Source: Paramacrobiotus metropolitanus
Taxonomy: Eukaryota; Tardigrada; Eutardigrada; Parachela; Macrobiotidae
Length of the DNA stretch: 64,000 nt
Direction: 5' to 3'
Assembly: GCF_019649055.1 (NCBI RefSeq)
Contig: NW_026570279.1
Coordinates: 124,001 to 188,000 of the forward strand
The notes below the pieces were generated by a model. It saw only the letters and a program-made list of their open reading frames with translations. It did no database searches and was not told the DNA's origin. The translations under genes were made by a program, and so were the position numbers. This document shows, in pieces, positions 54,757 through 64,000 of this stretch; positions within the stretch are counted from its first letter, which is position 1; each line of letters begins with the position of its first letter.

Positions 54757-56627
54757 GTGCCTATGCTAAAGTTGTCACCAATCATTCCACCATGGGAATG
54801 CAGAAGACACAACGCTCGATCATACACAACCCTCGCTTCTATAGACTTTACTATGGCCGCGGAAAAAATGTTGGTTAGAAAGTCTGTGCGTTTATTCCAC
54901 ACACCGATGGCGAAATTAACTAGTTCCAGACTCAACTTCGGCGAATACGATATGGTTCCCAGATTTTATATAAGATGGATGCACTCTTGTGGTTTGCATC
55001 TGCCTTCACTGGCGGCATCCGACTCAGATACAAATGTCAGCATGCATTTCAAATGTATTCAATTATCCTGGGCATTATCTGTGTTATTTTTTCTCTTGAT
55101 GCTGTTTTTCATGGATCAATACGATTTCTTCGTCAAATTCGGGCAGCTCCTCACAGACATGGAATATTTCACTTGTGTCGCGTATTATTTTCGTTCACTG
55201 ATTAAAGGTCAAGGCCCATTTACTATTGCGGCTATGTTTTTAGTACAGAAAAAAATATTTAAGTTTGTAAAAGATTGTCAGAAATTTCTGCCTTCAGTTC
55301 TCCTCGAACAGGACTGGAAAATTATACGCAGAGTAATTCTTGGATTATGTGCTTGCACGATCACATCCGTTATTTTCTGCTTGCTTGGGATCGTGCTCAC
55401 AACGCTCGCTCTGCAGGAATCCGGCTATTTGAACCAGGAAAAGAACGTACCGTATTTCTTCGACTTATGCAAGATACCGGGAATTTTGATTAGCGTGATC
55501 AATAGTCTTGGTATTTACTTGGGAACATCGTGCGAATATTTATCGCTAACGCTTCTCGTCATCTTGACGTTGCATTTACTTATGGCCTTCCGACGTGTTG
55601 CTGCTGATTTGCATGTAGCACTGCTGAATCAAGAGGGTGTTCCGGTCGTTCGGCTACACTTTCGTAAATATTTGACGCTGGTTAATCTGGTGGATCAATT
55701 AGTGAGACTTTTGCGCCGCTACTGCTGATGAGCTGTATAAAAAGATATGTTCAGTTTTGCCGCTGTCTTTGGAGCATATCTGGAGATGTATACACCCAGT
55801 GTGGAGATGGCCAGTGAATACAATGCCCGTTCTATGGCATACATGCGCGGCATGGACTATTTCACTTATTTCTTCGGTAACATTGGATTCGTCAACACGA
55901 TTATCCGCATCGGCGGATTCTGCAAATTACATAATGCAGTAAGCCAATCAATTGCTTAAAAAATAACAATAAATTTGTGAATATGATTTTGAACTCAGAT
56001 TCAGCAGGAAGCGATTTGCAACATTGAAACGTTTTGAAAAATGTGAACGTTTTAACAGGTTGCAGATACATAAATGCATAAAACATAATACAAGCGTAAA
56101 CAAAGGTAACAACAAAAAATGTTATTAGGCATGGGCAACAGGACACGGCAATGGCCGTAAAACGCTTATAAGAATGATACTAGGAAGTACAGTTAAATAT
56201 CACGCTCATACAAAACTTGACAGGCTCAGTCTTTCCGAAAGCAACTACGGATGGTCCACCTGACTGATGCGGATGATGCAGTGCTCAGCGAGAGTAATTT
56301 ACTGAAGCGAGACACATCCAAACGAGACGGCGCTGTAACGGTTTACGGTCTAATGGCACTGTCAACCGACTACGTCATAGCGGTACGTCTAATAATCTAA
56401 TTTCATGTTCTCGCCGTGCCTTTTAATTGTCATACATTTTCTTGTTATAAGTCACCAGTTCTCTTTGTCTGACTGTCCTGATAAATTTTTAGTTCTTTGG
56501 GCTGGCAATCACCTACATCATTTTTGTCTACCAAGCCAAAGATTCGAGAAAAACGGTGGAGGATCTTAAAGCGTTACAGATGGCGCATCATGCTCTAACT
56601 CTGCGCATGCTAAACCAGACCGTTTAA
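54757..56627 (+). CDS. Gustatory-receptor-like seven-helix protein B, three exons; two compensating indels
   Basis: This is a tandem paralogue of gene A with the same exon plan: 54757-55938, 56224-56382 (159 bases, exactly the length of gene A exon 2) and 56493-56627. All borders are phase 0. TM7 reads TYIIFVYQ. Within exon 1 the frame is lost over about 36 bases: relative to gene A one base is missing near 55705 and one A is extra in the A-run near 55741, so the original frame is regained at MFSFAAVFG. The segment between, read in the shifted frame, still encodes the conserved FAPLLLMSCIK helix, but the true frame has TGA and TAA stops. Either this copy is a very young pseudogene or the sequence has two errors. 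No GT-AG intron removes the stops in frame. Confidence 0.7.
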
Positions 56628-56639
56628 GTTAATTGCTGT

Positions 56640-57300
56640 TTTGTATAATTATCAGACAAATCAGTTTTATGAATGTTATGTAAATTGTGCGCAATTTTAT
56701 CGAATACCAGACGGCTAAATTAACTGGGATAAATAAAATTATGGAAGCACACGGAGTCTGAGTGTATTTGTAGCGAACTGATGATCCAAAATTTATTCCA
56801 AAAATTATTGTAATTTGATGGATATACTGCATATCGTTTAGATACCAAATATCACGTGAGCATTTTGAAAAGCCTTTCACCTTTCAAACCACGAATAAAA
56901 TTGTTAGAAACCTTGGTATAAAACACAGCATAAGTCTGAGATAAGTCGCTTAAAGGTGTTTATGAAAGCTAAAGGTCAGCGCCAATTGTTGACGATTTGC
57001 TGGCCTCGATAATCGCTTGCATTTGATCAATCAATAAACGTGTCGGCATTTCATTTATATCAATGCCGGGAAACAAGGTAATTCTTTTGTTTAGCACCAT
57101 AAAGTCTATATTCGCAAATTTCGAAGAATTGCATGGATTCTCGAGATGCCATAATTTTATTGCATAACCCAGTACGAGCATGGTATAAAGGCGTTTGCCT
57201 TCCAGTCGAACAGAAAGTAGAGCAGAAATGATGTTCAAAAATTATTCCGCAGCTTGCCTTACTACAGACTGCTGTCACAAACCGAAAGTTCCTCGTATAA
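56640..57300. other. Intergenic sequence upstream of GPCR 1
   Basis: AT-rich, with only short chance frames on the minus strand. No promoter element is clear enough to name. Confidence 0.4.
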
Positions 57301-57306
57301 GAAAAA

Positions 57307-58431
57307 ATGGCGAATAATTCCAGTGCTACAAATGCCTCGTTTTCTTCGCCTTCATGGTCCCTAGCACCGGCCAGCACTGTAATTATCACACCGTTAGCCA
57401 TTATTCTAAACGGATATGCCTTATATACATTTCTTGCGAACCGCCATCTTCACAGTCCTTTCAACGTTTACCTGGGAAGCCTATTATTCAGCAACCTAAC
57501 TTACTCCATCATCTGCAATCCGCTGGATGTTATCAGCGGCCTCTATCCAACTTGGCCACTCAGTTCCGCCGCCTGCGACGCGTACATCTACGCCCTGCTG
57601 ATCCTCGGAGCGGTGACCATCAACTCGCACGCCCTCATCACCGTCAATAGACTGTGGGCCATGACCTTTCCTGTCTCGTACCGGAATCATCACAATCTGC
57701 ACGCGGCTTTTGCCAGCGTTGCCGTTCTTTGGATATACGTCCACGTTATCTGTTTACCGGGAGCGATTCGGGACTCCCTGTACTTTCGGACACCGCTGCA
57801 CGACAATCCCTGTCTGTTGAATGTAGCAGCGCAGTTTGAATGGAATCTGGTGATGCAGTTTGTGGTGTACGATTTACCCATAGTTTTCGTTATCGTCGCA
57901 TATCCGTATTTATTATTCAAGCACAAAATGCGAAATCGTGTGAGGTTCGGGAATTCCATTCCGATGTCACGGTATGCAGCAAGATCGCGAAATGAGAATG
58001 GCTCGAGGTCCGGGGACACCGGTACGGGAGACCCGTCTTCCGTACTGAAGAAGGAGGTCAGTTCCGCCGCCTGCGACGCGTACATCTACGCCCTGCTGAT
58101 CCTCGGAGCGGTGACCATCAACTCGCACGCCCTCATCACCGTCAATAGACTGTGGGCCTGGATGAAACGCCTGGATGATCGCTACCGGGCGTTTGTTGTA
58201 ACCACGCTGTTGACTATTTCGATTTTAATCTGCTGGGTGCCCAATGTGACATTCTTTTCGGTGACCAGTTTTGTAACCGTCGACGAACCGATTTTATATG
58301 GTATCTCTTCGTTCTTGTTTAACTTGCAGTCGCTGTTCGATCCGATATTGTTCGCATTTGTTTTCAAAAATCTTAGAGACGCTCTGCTTGCACCGTTTGC
58401 TGATAATTTGGCACGTTTAGGTTTTCGGTGA
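57307..58431 (+). CDS. Rhodopsin-like GPCR 1, intronless, with duplicated TM3 segment (374 aa)
   Basis: The chain begins with Asn-rich glycosylation sites (NNSS). TM1-TM7 follow: TM1 about residues 21-45, TM2 about 56-82, TM3 about 88-112, TM4 about 135-155, TM5 about 180-205, TM6 with CWVP, TM7 with DPILFAF in place of NPxxY. The DRY motif position reads NRLWAM. After loop 3, a 101-bp stretch identical to 57560-57660 is repeated at 58058-58158, in frame (offset 498 bp). It inserts a second copy of the TM3 segment just before TM6, replacing the basic loop end present in the paralogue. If translated and inserted in the membrane, it would add a helix and could reverse the topology of TM6-TM7. 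Family is certain (class A-like); ligand unknown. Confidence 0.85.
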   Translation: MANNSSATNASFSSPSWSLAPASTVIITPLAIILNGYALYTFLANRHLHSPFNVYLGSLLFSNLTYSIICNPLDVISGLYPTWPLSSAACDAYIYALLILGAVTINSHALITVNRLWAMTFPVSYRNHHNLHAAFASVAVLWIYVHVICLPGAIRDSLYFRTPLHDNPCLLNVAAQFEWNLVMQFVVYDLPIVFVIVAYPYLLFKHKMRNRVRFGNSIPMSRYAARSRNENGSRSGDTGTGDPSSVLKKEVSSAACDAYIYALLILGAVTINSHALITVNRLWAWMKRLDDRYRAFVVTTLLTISILICWVPNVTFFSVTSFVTVDEPILYGISSFLFNLQSLFDPILFAFVFKNLRDALLAPFADNLARLGFR

Positions 58432-59640
58432 TCTTTAAAATTATTTAATGCAGCTGATACATGAAGTGTTCTTCGTGGCAAAAGAATTCTTGCGCAATGC
58501 AATGAAACTACTGGAATACTAATTTTGGAAAAATCTGGATAGACCATCTGCACCATTTGTGCTCGTAGCATCTTATTGCTGAGATGCAGCAAATTAGGAT
58601 AAACAAAAAGTGTAGATTGCCTGCCGCGGAAGATTGACAAGTTCTTCATCTATATGAAACTTCCATCATAAAAGCCATATACTATAAATATGCATCCATT
58701 GCATATGCTTGCAATCTTTTTCCTTTCTAGTTTTAAATGTATATTAATAACTCATCTTCGATTTTAAAATCGATTTTGGTTTGAGATCGTCTGCGTAATT
58801 ACACAGCTTTGTATGTGCCTCTAAAATTATGTTTCGAGGGGTAGGATTGTCACAGTAGCCTGCGCAAAACTTTTGGCAAGAAACCGTTTACTACAATAAC
58901 TAACTCCCGTGGAGGGAATACTGGTTTTATGGGAATTGACCCTCCTCTTCGGTGATATTATCACAAGCAGCGACCTTGTCGTGGGCAACCTCCACAGTTA
59001 CTTGCTTTGACTGAAGTCAAAGCCCGTCCAAATATTTACCACTGTCAGGGTAACTTCAGAATAACTGCTTCAGTATTCTTCTGTCTTTTTCTGTCCAGCA
59101 CTAACAAACACTAGAATACGTCAATACACCGGCGGCATAGCTGTTACCGAATATAAGTTTTATATTTTCGTAATACAGAACTTCGGCACGCGTTTTATGT
59201 TTACTTGGATAATTCTTATTGGCCAATTGATCACAATTCCCAAAATTTATGGGAAGTCATCAGTGGCGCACATTTTGTTGGAATTAATCATGATAATCCA
59301 TCCGCATGCCAGTTTAAGTGTTTAACACACCCTAATTAAGGTTGCGGGGTTACAACACGGTGTGCTCCCTGACACCCGTTCCATGCTGTTCTGCGCTGTC
59401 CTTTAAAAATTAATACTCCGCACCCGGCTTCCGGTATAATTACTCTGTTACTGCGACTTACCAGGTGTTCGTGTACATACGCATTTGCAGTGTGCAAATT
59501 TCTCTGCCAGCTTGTGGTTTGACATTTCGCTCTTTCTCTGTACCATCATGATTGTATTACATTTTCTTACAAGAAACATCAAGATCTGCACCGTCATGTA
59601 GCTGTTCATTGTGAAAATTAATTCCTTGCTACCCTCTTTA
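58432..59640. other. Intergenic sequence between the GPCR genes
   Basis: About 1.2 kb with no supported gene or clear repeat. Short frames on the minus strand within 58182-58649 are shadows of the GPCR coding sequence. Confidence 0.4.
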
Positions 59641-59644
59641 GACA

Positions 59645-60649
59645 ATGCACAATACGGACTTATCCAATAATAATTCAAATATTTCTTTGGCTCCCGCGTG
59701 GACGTTGGGCCCAACGAGCACTGCCATTATCACACCGCTGGCTATTCTCCTCAACGGCTACGTGTTGTTCATCTTCTTCACAAACAAATCGCTGCACACT
59801 CCGTTTAACGTGTACCTCGGGAGTTTATTATTCGCCAATCTGATTTATTCCATCCTCTGCAATCCGTTGGACGTTATCAGTGGCCTTTATCAAACCTGGC
59901 CGTTGAGTCCCACCGCCTGCGATGTGTACATCTACGCGCTGATCGTCCTCGGCGCGATGACCGTTAACTCACACGCGCTAATCACTTTCAACCGTTTGTG
60001 GGCCATGACTTTTCCAGTCTCGTACCGGAATCAACATAATTTACGAATTTCCTTCCATACTGTCAGTGTTCTTTGGATTTACGTCCATTTCCTCGGTTTA
60101 CCTGGAGTAATACGGGATTCTCTGTATTTCCGAGCGCCTCTTAAAGATAACGCGTGTAGTTTAAACGTTGAACTGCAACTTGAGTGGAACATTATCATGC
60201 AGTTTATCGGGTATGATTTGCCGATATCGTCCGTGATCGCTGTTTACCCGTATTTACTGATTAAACATCGGTTCCGACGGCGGATTAAATACGATCGCTC
60301 GCTTGCCCTTTCGAAAAAAACGGCGTACCGCAACAGAAATGAGAATGTATCAGTAAACGACAAGACAACCGACAATACTGACGAAGAACGAAAGAGGGGC
60401 CGAAAAGAGCGTTACCGGGCGTTTATTGTCACCAGCTTATTGACCCTGTCCATATTGATCTGCTGGGTGCCTAATGCCACGTTTTTCTCTATTAACTGTT
60501 TCACCACCGTGGATGAGCCGATAATGTACGGGATATCATCGTTTTTGTTTAATTTACAGTCGCTTGTGGATCCGGTTTTGTTTGCGTTTGTTTTCAAAAC
60601 TTTGAGAGATGCTTTACTGGTACCATTTCAAAGGATTCGATGCTTTTAA
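59645..60649 (+). CDS. Rhodopsin-like GPCR 2, intronless (334 aa)
   Basis: Tandem paralogue of GPCR 1 with seven helices and the same diagnostic positions: glycosylatable Asn-rich N-terminus (NNNSNIS), NPLDVISG after TM2, a Cys in the following loop, FNRLWAM at the DRY site, CWVPN in TM6 and DPVLFAF in TM7. Loop 3 is basic and acidic (DEERKRGRKERYRAF) and has no inserted helix, so this copy shows the ancestral layout. The chosen ATG gives an N-terminus that aligns with GPCR 1. Plasma-membrane receptor, ligand unknown. Confidence 0.85.
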   Translation: MHNTDLSNNNSNISLAPAWTLGPTSTAIITPLAILLNGYVLFIFFTNKSLHTPFNVYLGSLLFANLIYSILCNPLDVISGLYQTWPLSPTACDVYIYALIVLGAMTVNSHALITFNRLWAMTFPVSYRNQHNLRISFHTVSVLWIYVHFLGLPGVIRDSLYFRAPLKDNACSLNVELQLEWNIIMQFIGYDLPISSVIAVYPYLLIKHRFRRRIKYDRSLALSKKTAYRNRNENVSVNDKTTDNTDEERKRGRKERYRAFIVTSLLTLSILICWVPNATFFSINCFTTVDEPIMYGISSFLFNLQSLVDPVLFAFVFKTLRDALLVPFQRIRCF

Positions 60650-61970
60650 GTAACACAACATAACCGATCTACAGTTAACTGCATACACAAAGCACATACC
60701 TGAACACAATTATCAGGACAGTATTTAAAAAGCTCATCGACGCTGTAAGCGCTCTCTTTTACTTTGTGTTAAAGTAAGTAAGACGGTACAGATGATGAAA
60801 AATTATTGTGACAAGCAATTCCTTTTGTCTCTAAATCTAGCAGTAACACAAAAATTTACGCAAAATTTATTACTCGTATTTGTCCATACACTGAAGAAAA
60901 GAAGCTAACAATGCAAATCAACAATTTATTATTTTTTTCCTTCATCCTCGAGCATCTGTTCAGTGTCTCTCCACGGTGTTTTTTAATATCCTTCGGTTGG
61001 CAGTACGTTTTGCTGAAATATCTCTGGTGGCATTTGCCGGCAGCGGTTCAAGACGGACAAAGTTGTACATGACAGTTTGCTGACCTCCAAGCTGGCAATA
61101 TGTATTCTCCCATATCCACCATTGTTCTCGGTAATTTGTCTTAGGCCGCGGATTAGGGCTCTGGTAGTAGTTCAGGATCTGGACAAGGACGTAAGCTTTT
61201 GTTTCGGCTCATCAAAACACCTTCCTACACCTAACTATTTGTACGAAAAAATGTTGTTGGCACTAGTTACGAACGCATACTGCTAGCAACCGATTCTGTG
61301 GCGAGAACCCAAGATCGCATTTAAAGCGCAAACATCCACATAAGAGCAATATAAAACCGTATTAGTTTCACCTCCTGATCAATCAAGCAGCCAATCAAGA
61401 TTTCTATGGCAAACCAGATAAAAGTTGTTTCATCTCAATCTTCCCCCAGGAAACCACTGTTATAACAATTATGTCGCTCTGACCTTCACGTACGTATTTA
61501 CGTACGATTTGTGTAAGGAGGCTGATGTAATAAAATTTTGTCATACTAGTATGACAAAATTTTATTACATCAGCCTCCTTACACAAATCGTATAGTGATC
61601 GGACGACTCGATGGAAACCGATTACTGCTTCCAATTACAAACCGCATTTAAGGAACTAAAAGAGGATTTATAACTGGGCACGAATAGGGAATATTTATTG
61701 TTTCTCATCAATGAACGTCTGCACAATGCACACTGTACCTGACAAATCTCGCTCACACGTCTGTTGTTCTTCCCAACCAATTCCGCGATCTACCGTGAAA
61801 TTTCGTCCACATCCGATTTTCTAATGGGAATAAGGTGCATCTCCAATAAATCACATAGATACCCTGCATTAACTGCTTGCGGATCAATAACGGTGTGGGG
61901 AATATCCGCTTCCACCCCAGGAACTCTCACTCCCTGTCTTGTTCGGAAGGTATCTCTTATCTTGCAGTTT
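60650..61970. other. Intergenic sequence with a large palindrome
   Basis: No supported gene. A minus-strand reading of 61960-61770 looks protein-like (no stops over about 55 codons) but has no recognised motif or clear splice borders. The palindrome at 61503-61592 is listed separately. Confidence 0.35.
61503..61592. repeat. Perfect 90-bp palindrome
   Basis: Two 45-base arms are exact reverse complements with no spacer, the centre being ACTAGT between 61547 and 61548. The arm starts TACGATTTGTGTAAGG. There is no coding or RNA-gene signal. Confidence 0.95.
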
Positions 61971-61972
61971 AC

Positions 61973-62235
61973 TGTGACGGAGTCACGACATGCGTGATAC
62001 CGTCAAGGTCAATCAGCGGTCGATTCCATCATATAACATTACCCTTACGTCACTTCCTGTCATACCGCCGTCATCGAGCACAGTCACCACAGAAGCCCCA
62101 CCCCCTCCTAGCCGGCCATCCTCGTATATAAGGAGGCCTTCCGACTGCCAGCCAGTCAGTCCGTACTTCAGCAGCAGCCTAGATGCTTATCTATAGAGTA
62201 GTTGTAGTGGGCAAGCGTTTTACCGAATAAAGGTC
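61973..62235 (+). promoter_or_regulatory. LTR-like promoter region (TATA box, initiator, polyadenylation signal)
   Basis: The region starts TGTGACGGAGTCACGACA, a form like the start of many LTRs. It contains TATATAAG at 62127, a TCAGTC initiator about 28 bp downstream, and AATAAAG at 62226. Order and spacing fit the U3-R-U5 plan of a solo LTR. No matching second LTR or confirmed target duplication was found, so a cellular promoter is also possible. Confidence 0.4.
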
Positions 62236-62337
62236 ATGGTCACACAGGTGTTGCCTAGCCGTTCACCATAGGTACACATAGGTAGAGGTCATCGTTGACC
62301 TTTCACATAGGGCTCATAGGGTGCACTACGGGAGGAC

Positions 62338-62918
62338 TCAGTCTTGCGACATTATCCATAGTATCATGAAACTAGGTGCCCCATTACTGCCGTAAGGGTC
62401 AGCCGCTTGACGAAAAAGCTGACCCAGTTGACGAAAGAGGTTCTTAATAAATGGCTTTCGTAGCAGGTAGCCCAGTAAAAATCTCCCAGCCAAAAGACTT
62501 TTGGGCGATACACTTTGAAAGCCCACAAGGTAAACTGCCAGCGTAGCGGATGTGACAAGTTTGACTAGACAACCAAGCATGACATATTCCTCCACACTAA
62601 AGCCCAGAGATCCCGGTGGAAAACTACAGTTTTACACGACACGTGTATGTATTTCTGCATATCGTGGGATGTAAGAAGGGTTTCCCATAAGCTGCAAACG
62701 CGCCTACAGCGCTGTTGTTCAACGGCATGTAGACGCTGAAGCACTTCCTTGAGCACCAACAGCGACAACAGCAGCCTCTGCACACGATTAGGTCCATTTT
62801 GCAGTGGTCGATTAATAGACTTCCCTCTGAAGCTCATGCGGTACATAGTATTTAAGAAATCGGAACGTGGATACTCACGTGCAGTGCGCGAAGCGTCATT
62901 AAAATGTTGATCCTGCAA
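62338..62918 (-). CDS. F-box protein fragment, partial, frame change near 62580
   Basis: The first minus-strand frame (62918-62565) contains VLKEVLQRLHAVEQQRCRRVCSLWETLL (described here in two parts: VLKEVLQRLHAVEQQ and RCRRVCSLWETLL), matching the F-box pattern that binds Skp1 in SCF ubiquitin ligases. The reading appears to continue in another frame at 62595-62338 with a Leu-rich segment (KLVTSATLAVYLVGF, SLLAGRFLLGYLL). Joining needs a frameshift or a very short intron. The substrate-binding part typical of F-box proteins is missing or diverged. It may be one exon pair of a longer gene or a pseudogene. Confidence 0.5.
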
Positions 62919-63658
62919 AAGACGTTAATTGCTTATGAGCACCAACATACCAAGTAAGAAATGCGCTTCGCGCTCGCTTAGAACTAGCAATAAAAAACAT
63001 CTCGAGGCTTACGAAATTTTAGCAGATTCCTCATATGAGCCGGCCAACCACTAACGGACGGCAGTTTGTGAAATTATCCAGTCCTCGGAAGTCGCTTCTT
63101 TATTTAGGAGCACGTGGTTTAAGTACCGTTTTTTCAATATTGCCTGATATCTGTTCAGCTGGAAATGCTAAGGAACCAAGGAACAAAATTGGAAGTACTA
63201 AAACGTTCTACAAGGAAGTTTACGCGGCATCAGTACTCGGGGCTTGGACGAACCGGATAAACCGGCCGAGATTTTTGTTATATAATTACTGGTAATTATG
63301 CAGTGTTTTTGATTAAATATGAGTGTGTTGAAAACTAATAAAATTATAAACTTGGCAAAGGAAGTAGTGCATATAGTGAGACTTACTTACAGTGGGAATT
63401 ATGGCCGCCGGCATTTAGGACTTCAAAATTCAATATTTACTTAAGTAATAGCGCGCATCCTGTTGGCGGTACCATCACACCACTAACATTACACAACTAA
63501 TGAGCGTTTTTAGGGCTTTACCGGCCTTACCAGCCCTCTACCGAATAATACGGCGACACGAGCCACGCAAGTAGTGATATCCGGTGAGCATGTGCCGGCT
63601 TCTCGGTGCATTTCTACGAGATCTTCCAGGTCCAGATTTGAAGTGATTCATTAGGGCT

Positions 63659-63849
63659 CTAAGGGTTTTTGATTAGAATGTTTCCCGGTTTTACATCGCC
63701 GTGGATAATGCTGTTTTCATGGAGAAACTGTAGTCCATGGGGTATTTGCTGTGAAAAGCGTATTGCCCGTCGCTGTTTGAAAATTCCGTATTGATCTCTA
63801 GTTCTCTTAAGGAACGAAGGTAAATCACCACCGGAAATTAATGAAAGTA
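63659..63849 (-). CDS. Protein-kinase catalytic-loop exon, partial
   Basis: After a TTTTACAG acceptor the minus strand encodes SGGDLPSFLKR, then LQFLHENSIIHGDVKPGN, the eukaryotic protein-kinase alphaE helix and catalytic loop. The usual HRD is HGD here, with the catalytic Asp, Lys and Asn kept. The frame ends at TAG right after ILIKNP, where the DFG segment should follow, and no good donor is visible before it. Either an unusual splice exists or the copy is a relic. The 5' lobe would lie at higher coordinates, partly outside the window. Confidence 0.55.
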
Positions 63850-64000
63850 CTGTAAAAGAACATAACAAACATGTTTTTTAATTAATTTTTTTTTAATTTT
63901 ATAAAACATTATTGGTTGGCAGTGATTGATTGCGAGATTGGGAAGCCCTACCGCTGTAATAGTCCATCATCAACTCCACGATGCCTGTAGTGCTGGCCGG

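Noticed and set aside
55700-55742. GTGAGA...AAAAG segment in gustatory-receptor-like gene B as a mini-intron
   Set aside because: Its removal (43 bases) leaves the downstream frame wrong, and paralogue A encodes conserved protein there.

Overview
The window is animal nuclear DNA. Coding regions are split by introns with GT-AG borders, some only 43-80 bp long. Recognisable families include a haem-binding H-NOX domain, a nuclear-receptor ligand-binding domain, gustatory-receptor-like proteins, rhodopsin-like GPCRs, an F-box motif and a protein-kinase catalytic loop. The short introns, the lineage-specific receptor families and many non-autonomous transposons suggest an ecdysozoan invertebrate, possibly a tardigrade. 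That assignment is inference; there is no species-diagnostic marker.

Layout. 1-14,600 is sparse: repeat-rich DNA, two exons of an H-NOX (soluble guanylate cyclase-type) gene on the minus strand (715-2444), several MITE-like elements, and a diverged nuclear-receptor-like gene on the minus strand (8203-10594). 14,774-19,748 holds a six-exon gene for a multi-pass membrane protein of unknown family, followed by a decayed copy of its last exon and 3' flank.

22,250-44,471 is the core of the window: a tandem array of four paralogous genes for secreted proteins made of two leucine-rich modules. Every gene has the same plan: a signal-peptide exon, a small exon with two Cys, module 1 exon, module 2 exon, and all introns in phase 1. 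Only the first copy is intact along its whole length. The second is broken by an LTR retroelement with near-identical LTRs plus several indels; the third and fourth carry frameshifts. Two further fragments (38.4 kb, 50.6 kb), a shared promoter-proximal block about 250 bp before the start codon, and tRNA-Gln genes or pseudogenes beside some copies show repeated unequal duplication.

44,472-51,730 is intergenic and rich in foldback and MITE elements, with a tRNA-Gln(UUG) gene at its end. 52,168-56,627 carries two tandem three-exon gustatory-receptor-like genes, the second with two compensating indels. 57,307-60,649 carries two intronless rhodopsin-like GPCR paralogues; the first has an exact in-frame 101-bp duplication that places a second copy of TM3 in intracellular loop 3. 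The right end has a 90-bp perfect palindrome, an LTR-like promoter, an F-box gene fragment and a kinase exon.

The theme is lineage-specific expansion of secreted and receptor genes, with rapid birth, chimera formation and death, alongside heavy small-transposon activity. There is no sign of a metabolic operon or a microbial defence system. All multi-exon models were built by hand from splice signals, reading phase and paralogue comparison; none is confirmed by transcripts.
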